Below the pieces are notes generated by a model. That model was given only the letters and a program-made list of their open reading frames with translations. It was not told where the DNA came from and ran no database searches. A stretch of 64,000 nucleotides of DNA from Halomonas binhaiensis (GTDB lineage: Bacteria; Pseudomonadota; Gammaproteobacteria; Pseudomonadales; Halomonadaceae), in the NCBI RefSeq assembly GCF_008329985.2, contig NZ_CP038437.2, positions 1,984,001-2,048,000 on the forward strand. The letters run 5' to 3'. A program made the translations under genes and the position numbers. This document shows positions 8,663 through 17,755 of the stretch, one piece after another (within the stretch, counting starts at the first letter, position 1; the number at the start of each line of letters is the position of its first letter).

Positions 8663-9271
8663 ATGGAACCTAAAACTGTCGCGGCATCGACCAAGCGTCG
8701 CTGGACCTGGTTGGGGGCTCTTCCCTTGGTGCTGGCTTCTGGTGCTGCGCTGGCCCATCCCGGACATGAAGTTGGGCACGTTGGGTTCGTTGCTGGGCTT
8801 GGCCATCCCTGGCTGGGGCTGGATCATCTTCTGGCCATGGCCGCCATCGGGTTGTGGAGCCTGAAGCAGACGCCGCGCTTAAGAGGCGCCACTCCTTTAT
8901 TGATGGTGCTTGGTATGGTGGCTGGCGCTGGGCTTTCGCTTTTCGGTGTGGCAGTGCCTGGTGTCGAGCAGGTGATTGCCTTGTCGGTGTTGTTGGTGGG
9001 TATCCTGCTTGCCACGTTTGCACGAGTGCCCGCAAGCGCGGGTGCCATTCTGGTCATCGCCTTCATGATGTTCCATGGCTATGCACATGGCAGCGAAATG
9101 CCGATGGGCAGTTCCTTGCTTGCTTATATTGCGGGCTTCACGGTTTCCACTCTGGTCATCACTATGTTGGCACGGCATTCAGGGGCCTGGCTGATGCAGC
9201 GCGAGCAACGCGTCCTGCGTGTCATCGGGGGCTTGATCGCGGCCTGCGGAGCCTTCTTCGCATTTAGTTGA
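8663..9271 (+). CDS. ureJ: HupE/UreJ family nickel permease
   Basis: This 202-residue membrane protein begins with a signal-like N-terminus (basic residues 11-13, then a hydrophobic stretch ending ALA) followed by HPGHEVGH and GHPWLGLDHLLAM. The latter is the His/Asp motif of the HupE/UreJ family of nickel transporters. About six further hydrophobic segments follow, including the His-containing MMFHGYAHGSEMP. It probably supplies nickel for urease across the inner membrane. AGGAG lies 7 bases upstream of the ATG. It is the last gene of the ure cluster and is followed by a hairpin. Confidence 0.92.
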   Translation: MEPKTVAASTKRRWTWLGALPLVLASGAALAHPGHEVGHVGFVAGLGHPWLGLDHLLAMAAIGLWSLKQTPRLRGATPLLMVLGMVAGAGLSLFGVAVPGVEQVIALSVLLVGILLATFARVPASAGAILVIAFMMFHGYAHGSEMPMGSSLLAYIAGFTVSTLVITMLARHSGAWLMQREQRVLRVIGGLIAACGAFFAFS

Positions 9272-9292
9272 TATTAGTCTCGTTCAGTCATC

Positions 9293-9316
9293 ATGCCCGG
9301 CAGACATGCCGGGCAT
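9293..9316 (+). terminator. Hairpin after ureJ, probable end of the urease operon
   Basis: The perfect inverted repeat ATGCCCGGCA / TGCCGGGCAT with a 4-nt loop lies 22 bases after the ureJ stop. It is followed only by a weak T-rich stretch (TTGTGTTT), so termination may be partial. Confidence 0.6.
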
Positions 9317-9387
9317 TTGTGTTTATGCGCACGGCAATCGATCATTGTCGGCAAGGCAGGTCGAGTCGACGCGTCAGGGACGATGAT

Positions 9388-10845
9388 ATGGGCAAGCGTT
9401 TCAAGCTGATTGGTATCAAGTGGTTGGGGGCGGGATTGGCCCTGGCCTGGTTGAGCATGGGGATATGGCAAAGCGTGAAGCCGTTACCTGAGGGGATAGG
9501 CAAGGCGTGGCCGGAACGCAAAGTGACAGATGTGCGCTTCCTGGCAGATCGGACCTGGTATGACGCCCGTGGCAAACGTCATATGGATCAGCATATTTTT
9601 GATGAAGCCTTGTCCATGATCCTTGGGGCACGCCGCCTGATCGTGATGGACATGTTCCTGTTCAATGCCCTGGAGGGGCAGGATGCGCCTGTCGGCTTGC
9701 GACCCATCGCCGAGGAACTCAGCGATGCGCTGATCGAAGCCAAGCAGCGTCACCCCGATATGCAGGTGGTCATGATTACCGACCCTCTGAATACCGTCTA
9801 CGGAGGGGTGCGTCTGAAGCACCTCGAACATATGAAGGCGGCTGGTATTGATATAGTCATCACTGACCTGGATCGCCTGCGGGCATCGAATCCACTGTAT
9901 TCGGGGCTCTATCACCTAGGGTTAGACAGGCTCGGTAATGATCCGGATGGTGGCTGGTTGCCCAATGCCTTCGGTGGTGATCCGGTGACATTGCGCAGTT
10001 ATCTGGCGCTACCCAATTTTCGCGCCAATCATCGCAAGACGTTGGTGGCCGATGACGGTCAACAGTGGGCCGCACTGGTCGGCAGTGCCAATCCCCATGA
10101 TGGCAGTAGCCGGCACGGTAATGTGGCCTTGCGCGTGGAAGGCGAGATGGCCCATGACCTCGTTGCCTCGGAGGCTGTGCTGACCTCTTGGGCGGGAGTC
10201 GAGCTTGCCATGCCGACGACACCTGCCATCCATCCTGCGGAAGAGAAAGTCTCCACTGGTGCCACCGTTCAACTGCTGACGGAGGGGGCAATTCGTGATG
10301 CCTCCCTTGAAATGATCAATGCGGCAGGTCAAGGGGATCGGCTGGATCTGGCCGCCTTCTATATTTCCCATCGCCAGGTCATAGAAGCACTGAAAGGTGC
10401 GGCTGCCCGGGGCGTCAATGTTCGTGCCTTGCTGGACCGCAATCGTGAAGCCTTTGGTTTTGACAAGGGAGGCTTGCCTAACCAGGCTGTAGCGGCTGAG
10501 CTGGCCGCAGCAGGCATCCAGGTGCGCTGGTGCCTGACGGCCGGAGAGCAGTGCCACAGCAAGGTATTGAGACTGCACTCGGCCGCATCTTCGGATGAAG
10601 CGATCCTGGGGTCTGCCAATCTGACGCGGCGTAATATCGATAATCTCAATCTGGAAACCAGTGTGTTGCTGAAAGGGGAGGCAAATCTTCCGGCCCTGCG
10701 TGATCAGGCGGGCTGGTTTAATGAACGCTGGGCGTCATCGCCTGATCATCGGACCAGCCTTGCGTGGGAACCCGATGATGATCCTGGGCGATTTTCTGCC
10801 TGGCGCTATCGAGTAATGGAGGCGATCGGGCTGTCCACTTTCTAG
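9388..10845 (+). CDS. Phospholipase D-family protein
   Basis: This 485-residue protein starts with a signal-anchor-like helix (residues about 8-25, after MGKRFK), so it is probably tethered to the membrane and faces the periplasm. Two phospholipase D HKD-type motifs are present: HRKTLVAD followed by LVGSANPHDGSS near residue 213, and HSKVLRL followed by AILGSANLTRR near residue 390. The second lacks the Asp at the canonical spacing. The layout resembles cardiolipin synthases and other two-HKD transphosphatidylases, but substrate and product cannot be read from the sequence. The frame is open back to 9268. The ATG at 9388 was chosen because AGGGA lies 7 bases upstream and the earlier part runs through the ureJ terminator. 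Confidence 0.82.
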   Translation: MGKRFKLIGIKWLGAGLALAWLSMGIWQSVKPLPEGIGKAWPERKVTDVRFLADRTWYDARGKRHMDQHIFDEALSMILGARRLIVMDMFLFNALEGQDAPVGLRPIAEELSDALIEAKQRHPDMQVVMITDPLNTVYGGVRLKHLEHMKAAGIDIVITDLDRLRASNPLYSGLYHLGLDRLGNDPDGGWLPNAFGGDPVTLRSYLALPNFRANHRKTLVADDGQQWAALVGSANPHDGSSRHGNVALRVEGEMAHDLVASEAVLTSWAGVELAMPTTPAIHPAEEKVSTGATVQLLTEGAIRDASLEMINAAGQGDRLDLAAFYISHRQVIEALKGAAARGVNVRALLDRNREAFGFDKGGLPNQAVAAELAAAGIQVRWCLTAGEQCHSKVLRLHSAASSDEAILGSANLTRRNIDNLNLETSVLLKGEANLPALRDQAGWFNERWASSPDHRTSLAWEPDDDPGRFSAWRYRVMEAIGLSTF

Positions 10846-11012
10846 CCAGGGGCGCGTCCTGGTTGCCAATACTCTCGTAGTACTCGCAAGTGGCTGACTT
10901 GACAGCAATGGTCGAGGATTCCATGTTCCTCAAGCGTCTCGATGTGTTTTCAACTTACTTGCTCCCTTGGGGAGAGGTAGGAACGCTCGGGGATATTCAA
11001 GGAGAAAAGGTC

Positions 11013-11237
11013 ATGGACAAGTTCTGGTTGGCAGTAAAGGTGGTTATCCTGGCGCTGATCGTTGTTCTGGTAGTGCAGAACATCGAAGTGGTTCATGTTC
11101 AGTTGCTGGGCTGGACCATCGGCATGCCGATGGCGCTGTTGGTGGTGATCATCTATTTGCTGGGGATGATCAGCGGTCGTGGCTTGATGGGGTTGATTCG
11201 CCGCCTGAGAGGGAAGCAGGGCTCTCATCATCATTGA
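11013..11237 (+). CDS. LapA-domain (DUF1049) small membrane protein
   Basis: This 74-residue protein has two hydrophobic helices (about residues 5-24 and 39-61) separated by VQNIEVVHVQLLGWTIGMP. That is the pattern of the LapA/YciS domain found in a lipopolysaccharide-assembly protein. The basic tail RRLRGKQGSHHH is cytoplasmic by prediction. The ATG at 11013 has AAGGAG 9 bases upstream. An in-frame start at 10890 would add 41 unrelated residues. Unlike E. coli lapA, there is no lapB beside it. Its last 68 bases overlap the 3' end of the convergent YihY-family gene. Confidence 0.8.
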   Translation: MDKFWLAVKVVILALIVVLVVQNIEVVHVQLLGWTIGMPMALLVVIIYLLGMISGRGLMGLIRRLRGKQGSHHH

Positions 11238-12159
11238 TGGCATCCTGGTCATGATACTTGTGTCCAGGATCCTGATACCACGGTAGCCCCAAGCGGGCAT
11301 TGTGCTCCAGCTCAGCAATGACCTGGGCGCCAAGCAACACGATGGCTGCGCCGATTTCCTGGCTCAGTAGTAGGACGATCAGCGTGGCCAGTGGCCCGTA
11401 GACATCGCTGACGAGCGACAGGTTGGCAAAGTAATAGACCAGGGCGAAACGTGCGCCTTCCCATAACAGGGCCGCGGCGAATCCTCCCGCCAGTGCCCGG
11501 CGCAGCGAGATGCTGACAACGGGCAGAATCTTGTAGATGGCGCTGAACAGTAGAAAGACGCCGATGAAGCTGCATAGATTGAGCACTTCTTCCGACAAGG
11601 ATGCCACTATCAGTTCCTTGCCATGCATCACCATCCACATCGCATTCATAGTGCTGGCCAGGCTGACTGCAATGGCCAGGGCCAGCAACAGCATGCTTAA
11701 TACCAGCATGAAACCGTAAGGCAGCAGAAAGGATACCCAGACACTGCGGGTGTCCTTGACGTCTGGCTTGTGGAAAATGACTGACAAGGCATTCTCAAGC
11801 ATGCGAAATGCCACCGAGCTGAACAGCAACAGTACTGGAAGGCCATAGAGACTGATGATCTCGCGGGAATTCAGCAGAGCCTGGACCGATTGCAATACCA
11901 CATCGGCATGACCCGGTGCGATATGGCGGGCTTGAATGCTGATCAGCATGAACAATTGTTGTTCGTCGACCAGTTGGGCCAGAACCACCACGATCAAGGC
12001 AAACAGCGGAATACTCGACAGCAGAAGATTGAAACCTACCCCACTGGCCAGCAACATGCCTCGGTTGTGCAGGAAATTGGTGATGACTCGCCAGGCGAAC
12101 ATGGCCAGATGCGGCAGCAGGGTGAAGAGAGCATGGTGATACCAACGGGATTTTGTCAT
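11170..12159 (-). CDS. YihY/BrkB (UPF0761) family inner-membrane protein
   Basis: This 329-residue integral membrane protein has about six helices. It shows the family features GMLLASGVGFNLLLSSIPLFALI near residue 34, then YKILPVVSISLRRALAGGFAAALLWEGARFA near 205-235, and YGPLATLIVLLLSQEIGAAIVLLGAQ near 250-275. The molecular role of the family is not established; it was once wrongly called RNase BN. A hydrophilic tail of about 45 residues after the last helix is encoded partly antisense to the LapA-domain gene (68-base overlap). The gene is transcribed divergently from mrp. Confidence 0.85.
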   Translation of the reverse strand: MTKSRWYHHALFTLLPHLAMFAWRVITNFLHNRGMLLASGVGFNLLLSSIPLFALIVVVLAQLVDEQQLFMLISIQARHIAPGHADVVLQSVQALLNSREIISLYGLPVLLLFSSVAFRMLENALSVIFHKPDVKDTRSVWVSFLLPYGFMLVLSMLLLALAIAVSLASTMNAMWMVMHGKELIVASLSEEVLNLCSFIGVFLLFSAIYKILPVVSISLRRALAGGFAAALLWEGARFALVYYFANLSLVSDVYGPLATLIVLLLSQEIGAAIVLLGAQVIAELEHNARLGLPWYQDPGHKYHDQDAINDDESPASLSGGESTPSSHDR

Positions 12160-12282
12160 CTACCAGTTCATCCGTGACGGTGAGGAAGACACCGTTAAAG
12201 TCTGACGAGTATACTCGGGTATTGGAAGTTTTCCGGGTAGTGGGGATTCCGGCTGCCCGAGCCCAACGTATAGGAGCGATTC

Positions 12283-13092
12283 GTGATCGAAGGAGTCAAG
12301 CATATCGTTGCAGTAGCCTCCGGCAAAGGTGGTGTCGGCAAGTCTACCGTGACGGTCAATCTGGCCTTGGCCATGGCTGCCGAGGGGTATCGGGTTGGTG
12401 TCCTCGATGCTGACATCTATGGTCCCAGTCAGGCACAGATGCTGGGAGTCGGCGAGGGCGTTCGGCCTCAGGCGGCAGGGGAGAACCGTTTCCTGCCCTT
12501 GGAAGCTCATGGTATCCAGGCCATGTCCATGGCGTTCATGGTCGACGTGCGCGAGCCCATGGTATGGCGGGGGCCGATGGTTGCAGGTGCTTTCCAGCAG
12601 ATGCTGACCCAGACCAAATGGGATGATCTGGACTATCTGTTCATTGATATGCCACCGGGTACCGGGGACGTTCAACTGACACTGGCCCAGAAGGTGCCGG
12701 TGGATGGTGCGGTGATTGTCACGACGCCCCAGGATATCGCGCTGCTGGATGCTCGCAAAGGCATAGAAATGTTCCGCAAGGTCAAGGTCCCGGTACTGGG
12801 GGTGGTCGAGAACATGAGTCTTCACACTTGTTCTCAGTGCGGCCATCAGGAGCCGGTCTTTGGCGCTGGAGGCGGGGAGCGCATTGCAACAGAGTACGAC
12901 ACCCGAGTATTGGCGCGCCTTCCTCTTGCCCTGTCGATTCGGGAACAAGTGGATGGTGGACGCCCCAGCGTAGTGGCTGAGCCAGAAGGTGACATTGCTG
13001 CCAGTTTCCGTGACATGGCCCGGCAGGTGGCCGAGCAGATTGCGGCATCGGTTGGTGACAGCGGTCCCTCCATCAGTTTCAGTGAAGAGTAG
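12283..13092 (+). CDS. mrp: Mrp/ApbC family iron-sulfur cluster carrier ATPase
   Basis: This 269-residue MinD-like P-loop ATPase delivers [4Fe-4S] clusters to apoproteins. It has the deviant Walker A VASGKGGVGKST (residues 11-22), DADIYGPSQ, IDMPPGTGD, and the CxxC motif CSQC near residue 184 that holds the bridging cluster in the dimer. The usual N-terminal DUF59 domain of about 95 residues is absent, so this is the short form. The start is GTG at 12283 with TAGGAG 6 bases upstream. It is divergent from the YihY gene and is followed by dcd after 111 bases. Confidence 0.92.
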   Translation: MIEGVKHIVAVASGKGGVGKSTVTVNLALAMAAEGYRVGVLDADIYGPSQAQMLGVGEGVRPQAAGENRFLPLEAHGIQAMSMAFMVDVREPMVWRGPMVAGAFQQMLTQTKWDDLDYLFIDMPPGTGDVQLTLAQKVPVDGAVIVTTPQDIALLDARKGIEMFRKVKVPVLGVVENMSLHTCSQCGHQEPVFGAGGGERIATEYDTRVLARLPLALSIREQVDGGRPSVVAEPEGDIAASFRDMARQVAEQIAASVGDSGPSISFSEE

Positions 13093-13203
13093 AGAAAGTC
13101 TTACCCTTCGTGACGCCATCGTCTGGGGCCGCTATCATAAGACCCCGATTTTCCCGGCTCCATGTTGTTGAGCCACTGTAACCGTTATCCACCAGGAAAT
13201 CCC

Positions 13204-13770
13204 ATGAGCATCAAGTCTGACCACTGGATTCGCCGCATGGCTGAACGCGAAGGCATGATTGAGCCTTTCGAGGCCGATCAAGTACGTTACGTCGATGATC
13301 GACGGGTCATTTCCTATGGAACTTCGAGTTACGGTTACGATGTACGTTGTGCCGATGAATTCAAGGTATTCACCAACATCCATTCTGCGGTAGTGGATCC
13401 CAAGGCCTTCGATGAGAAGAGCTTTGTAGATGTCAAAGGGGATGTCTGTGTGATTCCGCCGAATTCCTTCGCATTGGCACGCACGGTAGAGTATTTCCGC
13501 ATCCCGCGTAGTGTGCTGACCATTTGCCTGGGCAAGTCGACCTATGCTCGTTGTGGCATCATCGTCAATGTCACTCCGCTGGAGCCGGAATGGGAAGGGC
13601 ATGTGACGCTGGAATTCTCGAATACCACCAACTTGCCGGCCAAGATCTATGCCAATGAGGGAGTAGCCCAGATGCTGTTCCTGGAGTCCGATGAGGTATG
13701 CGCGACTTCCTACAAGGATCGTGGCGGCAAGTACATGGGCCAGCGTGGCGTGACGCTTCCGAGGACATAA
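13204..13770 (+). CDS. dcd: dCTP deaminase
   Basis: This 188-residue enzyme deaminates dCTP to dUTP, the first step to dTMP in most gammaproteobacteria. Family landmarks are [21 protein letters not shown] near residue 38, [19 protein letters not shown] with the nucleotide-binding loop, [33 protein letters not shown] (including the catalytic Glu) and the C-terminal [12 protein letters not shown]. The length equals that of other gammaproteobacterial Dcd proteins. The ATG at 13204 was preferred to the in-frame ATG at 13162 because AGGAA lies 6 bases upstream and [13 protein letters not shown] is the family's N-terminus. Confidence 0.96.
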   Translation: MSIKSDHWIRRMAEREGMIEPFEADQVRYVDDRRVISYGTSSYGYDVRCADEFKVFTNIHSAVVDPKAFDEKSFVDVKGDVCVIPPNSFALARTVEYFRIPRSVLTICLGKSTYARCGIIVNVTPLEPEWEGHVTLEFSNTTNLPAKIYANEGVAQMLFLESDEVCATSYKDRGGKYMGQRGVTLPRT

Positions 13771-13788
13771 GTCCGAGTTGCGAGCCAC

Positions 13789-13913
13789 GAGCTTCGAGCA
13801 GTAAAGAGACAGCCCCATAGGTATGTGCCTATGGGGCTGTCTTGTTGGCGTACCAGCCATCGGCAGGTGATGGCCTAAGTCAGACACCGATTACATTATT
13901 GTGCTCGAAGCTC
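13789..13913. repeat. Inverted repeat flanking the dcd/purN terminator (REP-like)
   Basis: GAGCTTCGAGCA at 13789-13800 is exactly inverted at 13902-13913. The second copy runs on into another CGAAGCT unit and the first is preceded by a related GCGAGCCAC. The GAGCTTCGAGC style of unit resembles small intergenic repeats of pseudomonads and relatives, which is an impression from memory. The 101 bases between contain the bidirectional terminator. Confidence 0.5.
13808..13845. terminator. Bidirectional terminator between dcd and purN
   Basis: There is a 13-bp perfect stem (GACAGCCCCATAG / CTATGGGGCTGTC) with an 8-nt loop, followed by TTGTT on the plus strand. It serves two convergent operons, dcd and purM-purN. 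Confidence 0.75.
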
Positions 13914-13917
13914 GAAG

Positions 13918-14640
13918 CTACTCGTCTTCGTCCAATTCGTCGGCTGCATCTTCATGGGACAGTCGCATACCACAAAGCGGTAGTGGCTGGCCATCGATCG
14001 TTGCCAGGTTGCCTTGCAGCTGCAGGCGGCCTTCCAGAAACCAGCGTACGGCGATGGGGAAGATCAAGTGCTCGCGGGTCAGAACTCGAGCCTTGAGATT
14101 GTCCTCGTCATCATCTGCAAGAACCTTCACGGCTGCCTGCACGATGACAGGGCCACCATCGAGTTCTTCCGTCACGAAATGCACACTGCAGCCGTGTTCT
14201 TCGACACCATCCGCCAGGGCGCGAGCATGAGTGTGCAAGCCCTGGTATTCCGGCAGCAGAGATGGGTGGATATTGATCATCCTCCCTAGAAATCGCTGCA
14301 CGAAGCGCGGGGTGAGGATGCGCATGAAACCGGCCAGGACCACGAGATCTGGTTCATGGCGCTCGATCACCTTTATCAAAGCACCATCGAAAGCATCGCG
14401 GGTCTCGTATTCCTGGTGAGGGAGTACCACGGCATCAATGCCTGCATCCCGGGCTCGCTGCAGTCCGTAGGCATCGGCGACATTCGACACTACTGCCACG
14501 ATCTCTCCACCCAACTGGTCATGAGTCTGGGCATCGATCAGAGCCTGAAGGTTGCTGCCGCCACCGGAGATCAGCACGACCACTCGAGGCTGGGTGGCTT
14601 CTTCTGGAGTGAAGCCGTTCAGGGTGTCGTCACCATTCAT
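13918..14640 (-). CDS. purN: Phosphoribosylglycinamide formyltransferase PurN
   Basis: This 240-residue folate-dependent GAR transformylase (third step of purine synthesis) has the phosphate-binding [16 protein letters not shown] near residue 20, the conserved [13 protein letters not shown], the catalytic block [21 protein letters not shown] with the active-site His, and the C-terminal [17 protein letters not shown]. It is about 25 residues longer than E. coli PurN, with an acidic C-terminal tail (ADELDEDE) and an N-terminal extension of about 15 residues. Its start overlaps the purM stop by 4 bases, the usual purMN order. Confidence 0.96.
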   Translation of the reverse strand: MNGDDTLNGFTPEEATQPRVVVLISGGGSNLQALIDAQTHDQLGGEIVAVVSNVADAYGLQRARDAGIDAVVLPHQEYETRDAFDGALIKVIERHEPDLVVLAGFMRILTPRFVQRFLGRMINIHPSLLPEYQGLHTHARALADGVEEHGCSVHFVTEELDGGPVIVQAAVKVLADDDEDNLKARVLTREHLIFPIAVRWFLEGRLQLQGNLATIDGQPLPLCGMRLSHEDAADELDEDE

Positions 14641-15698
14641 GCCAACTGGACCTGTTCTTCATCACCTTGGCGCGGAGCAATCTGGCCGATACGGTAGACC
14701 TGCTCACCCAGGCTCTCGAGCTTGGTGACAGTAGCGTCGGCCTTCTCGGCGGGCACCACCAGCACCATGCCGATACCACAGTTGAGTACGCGATACATTT
14801 CACGCTCAGCCACGTTGCCTTTCTGCTGCAGCCAGTTGAATACAGCCGGGCGCTGCCAACTGGACGTATCGACATGAGCGGTCAGGTCTTCGGGCAGCAC
14901 GCGAGGCAAGTTTTCCAGCAGGCCGCCTCCTGTGATGTGGGACAGAGCATGGATGGCATAATCGTCGCTGCGCAACAGCTCAAGCAGTGACTTGACATAG
15001 ATACGGGTAGGCGCCATCAGGGCATCGGCCAGGGGCTTGCCGTCAATCTCGGTCGTCAGGTCTGCGTTACTGACCTCGAGGATCTTGCGGATCAGTGAGT
15101 AGCCGTTGGAGTGAGGGCCAGATGAGGCCAGGCCAAGCAGAACATTGCCCTGTGCCACTTTGCTGCCATCGAGGATGTCGCTTTTTTCCACTACTCCGAC
15201 ACAGAAACCTGCCAGGTCATAGTCGTTGCCCTCGTACATGCCGGGCATCTCGGCGGTTTCTCCTCCGACCAGAGCGCATCCGGCCTGTTCACAGCCAGCG
15301 CCGATACCGGTGACAACGTCGGCGGCGACATCGACATCCAGCTTTCCGGTAGCATAATAGTCGAGGAACAGCAGGGGTTCGGCACCGGCGACGACCAGAT
15401 CATTGACGCACATGGCGACCAGGTCGATGCCGATCGTATCATGGCGGTTGAGATCCATGGCCAGGCGCAACTTGGTGCCGACTCCATCGGTACCGGAAAC
15501 CAGTACTGGCTCGCGATAACCGCTGGGCAGCTGGCACAGGGCGCCGAAACCACCGAGTCCCCCCATGACTTCTGGGCGAGCAGTGCGTTTGGCAACACCC
15601 TTGATACGGTCGACAAGAGCATTTCCGGCATCAATATCGACACCGGCGTCCTTGTAGCTGAGCGAGGCCTGTTCGGGGCGGGAGGAAGAGTCGGTCAT
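14637..15698 (-). CDS. purM: Phosphoribosylformylglycinamidine cyclo-ligase PurM (AIR synthetase)
   Basis: This 353-residue enzyme performs the ATP-dependent ring closure of FGAM to AIR in purine synthesis. Motifs in order are [84 protein letters not shown], and [13 protein letters not shown]. The frame extends upstream to 15917, but those 73 residues match nothing in the family. The ATG at 15698 gives the normal length with an AGGA site upstream. It is co-transcribed with purN (4-base overlap) and divergent from the permease gene at 15906. Confidence 0.97.
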   Translation of the reverse strand: MTDSSSRPEQASLSYKDAGVDIDAGNALVDRIKGVAKRTARPEVMGGLGGFGALCQLPSGYREPVLVSGTDGVGTKLRLAMDLNRHDTIGIDLVAMCVNDLVVAGAEPLLFLDYYATGKLDVDVAADVVTGIGAGCEQAGCALVGGETAEMPGMYEGNDYDLAGFCVGVVEKSDILDGSKVAQGNVLLGLASSGPHSNGYSLIRKILEVSNADLTTEIDGKPLADALMAPTRIYVKSLLELLRSDDYAIHALSHITGGGLLENLPRVLPEDLTAHVDTSSWQRPAVFNWLQQKGNVAEREMYRVLNCGIGMVLVVPAEKADATVTKLESLGEQVYRIGQIAPRQGDEEQVQLA

Positions 15699-15905
15699 GA
15701 CGGATCCTGTGGATTCAGTCGTCCCACGCAGTACGAGATCAAAGGTTAGCGGTCTGGTATTGCTGCGTGGTGGTGACATGAGACAATGAGACGTTGGGGG
15801 CCGGATTGTAGCACTATTTTCAATCGTTATGCTGCGTATCCCGCAAAGCGGATCATGCGTTGCATGAAGAAAACAGGCATTACGCTTCATTTCAGGGAGA
15901 ACAGA

Positions 15906-17030
15906 ATGCGTAGGCAATGGTGGGTCGTCGCGGTCGTAGTGGCCATCGCGCTTTGGTTTTTCGCCAATATAGAGCCGGTTCTGGCTCCCTTCTTCATCAG
16001 TGCTGTGCTGGCTTATCTGGGGGATCCGATCGCTGACCGCCTGGAGACTTGGGGGTTGTCCCGGCGCTTGTCGGTCACGGTGGTATTTGTCCTGCTAACC
16101 TTTCTCATCTGCTTGACGTTGTTGCTGGTGGTGCCCGCCCTCGGGCGTCAGATCGGCCAGTTGGCTGAAGCCATTCCCGCCATACTGAACTGGGTGCAGG
16201 AAAGTGTACTGCCCAAGCTGCAATCGCTTACGGGCCTCGACTTGAATACCGATTTTGACCAAATGAGAGAGGCATTGGTAGCCAACTGGAAGGAGACCAG
16301 CACCGTGGCTGCGACGGTATTGGCCCAAGTTTCCCGCTCCAGCCTGGCGCTGGTTGCCTGGATAGGAAACCTGGCCTTGATTCCAGTGGTCACTTTCTAT
16401 CTATTGCTTGATTGGGACCGCCTTGTGGCCAAGCTGCGGGACTCTTTGCCACGCCGTTGGGAGCCCGCTGCAGTCCGCTTGAGCCGGGAGTGCGACGAGG
16501 TGCTGTCGTCCTTCCTGCGCGGACAGCTGATCGTAATGCTGTGCCTGGGAGTGATCTATGCTGTCGGCCTGACGTTGTTCGGTATTCGTTTTGGCCTGTT
16601 GATCGGCTTGCTTTCGGGCCTGGCCAGTATCGTGCCCTATCTTGGTGTGATCGTTGGCATCACGGTGGCGGGTCTTGTGGCATTCTTCCAGTTCCATGAT
16701 CCACTAATGCTGTTGGCGGTGCTGGGTGTGTTCGGTTTCGGACAGCTTGTCGAAAGTGTGGTCCTGCAACCGAAGCTGCTGGGTGACAAGATTGGCTTGC
16801 ATCCGGTGGCTGTCATCTTCGCTGTTCTGGCGGGAGGGCAGTTGGCTGGATTTACTGGCGTATTGCTGGCTTTGCCTGTCGCTGCTGTGGTAATGGTAGT
16901 GTTGCGTTATCTGCATGAAAATTATAAAAAATCTTCTCTGTATGATAGTTCGGAAAAGATCGGTGCCGAGGAGCCGCACCAGTCAGAGGAGATTCCCCCT
17001 TCAAGGGGAGACAATGAGGAACCTTCATGA
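15906..17030 (+). CDS. AI-2E transporter family (PerM/UPF0118) membrane protein
   Basis: This 374-residue integral membrane protein has about eight hydrophobic segments. It shows the family's conserved regions: [27 protein letters not shown] near residue 30, a long amphipathic loop (about 95-160), [10 protein letters not shown] near 180, then [11 protein letters not shown] and [26 protein letters not shown] near 300. Members include the E. coli AI-2 exporter TqsA and others of unknown substrate. luxS is about 20 kb away, so a link to AI-2 is possible but unsupported. AGGGAGA lies 5 bases upstream of the ATG at 15906, and an ATG at 15864 is a weaker alternative. The stop overlaps hda by 4 bases. 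Confidence 0.82.
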   Translation: MRRQWWVVAVVVAIALWFFANIEPVLAPFFISAVLAYLGDPIADRLETWGLSRRLSVTVVFVLLTFLICLTLLLVVPALGRQIGQLAEAIPAILNWVQESVLPKLQSLTGLDLNTDFDQMREALVANWKETSTVAATVLAQVSRSSLALVAWIGNLALIPVVTFYLLLDWDRLVAKLRDSLPRRWEPAAVRLSRECDEVLSSFLRGQLIVMLCLGVIYAVGLTLFGIRFGLLIGLLSGLASIVPYLGVIVGITVAGLVAFFQFHDPLMLLAVLGVFGFGQLVESVVLQPKLLGDKIGLHPVAVIFAVLAGGQLAGFTGVLLALPVAAVVMVVLRYLHENYKKSSLYDSSEKIGAEEPHQSEEIPPSRGDNEEPS

Positions 17031-17728
17031 GGCGTGCGCCCTCACAACTGCCATTGGGGCTCGGTCTGCGTGACGATGCCACCTTCAGCAATTTTTTCCC
17101 TGGTGCCAACGAGCCGTTGGTCGGACGCTTGCTGCATCAGTTCGACGCGGACGGGGAACCATTTCTGTATCTATGGGGGCCGCCCGGGGTGGGGCGCAGT
17201 CACCTGTTGCAGGCGGCCTGTCATCAGGCTTCTGCTCGGGACCTGCGCACGTTGTTTTTGCCGCTTGAGGAGTTGGGGCATTTCCCGCCACTGATGCTGG
17301 AAGACGTGGAACGGCTTGACCTGCTGGCCATTGATGATCTGGAGCGGGTCGTCGGACGAAAGCGCTGGGAAGAAGCGCTGTTCCATGCTTTCAACCGACT
17401 TCGTGACAGTGGAAAGCGGTTGGTAATTGCTGCTGACAGACCGCCTCGCCAGCTTGACGTGCAACTGGCAGATCTGGCTTCACGCCTGACCTGGGGCGTG
17501 ACTTTTCATATGGGGCTGCCGGGGGACGAAGAGCGCCTGGGAGCCCTGCAATTACGGGCATCCTTGCGTGGTATGCAATTACCTGATGAAGTGGCTCGTT
17601 ATATTCTGCATCGTGGGCCTCGGCAATTGGGAGATTTACTGCGCTGCCTGGACGTTCTCGACAGCGCGTCACTCTCCGCCCAGCGCAAACTGACGATTCC
17701 TTTCGTCAAGAATGCACTGGGTTGGTAA
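17027..17728 (+). CDS. hda: DnaA regulatory inactivator Hda
   Basis: This 233-residue AAA+ protein resembles DnaA domain III. It has the N-terminal clamp-binding peptide QLPLGLGLRDDATF (QL-x-L-x-L type, residues 7-20), a degenerate Walker A GPPGVGRSH with Arg in place of Lys as in E. coli Hda, Walker B LLAIDDLE, and the sensor/arginine-finger region DLASRLTWG. It is predicted to stimulate ATP hydrolysis by DnaA after clamp loading (RIDA). It is coupled to the upstream permease gene by ATGA. It converges on the lipoprotein gene with only 27 bases between and no obvious terminator. Confidence 0.93.
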   Translation: MRRAPSQLPLGLGLRDDATFSNFFPGANEPLVGRLLHQFDADGEPFLYLWGPPGVGRSHLLQAACHQASARDLRTLFLPLEELGHFPPLMLEDVERLDLLAIDDLERVVGRKRWEEALFHAFNRLRDSGKRLVIAADRPPRQLDVQLADLASRLTWGVTFHMGLPGDEERLGALQLRASLRGMQLPDEVARYILHRGPRQLGDLLRCLDVLDSASLSAQRKLTIPFVKNALGW

Positions 17729-17755
17729 CCGCCGGGGTGGAATTGCGCTGAAGGT

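Noticed and set aside
14637..15917. Extended purM with 73 additional N-terminal residues
   Set aside because: The extension does not resemble PurM, and ATG 15698 gives the usual length and start.
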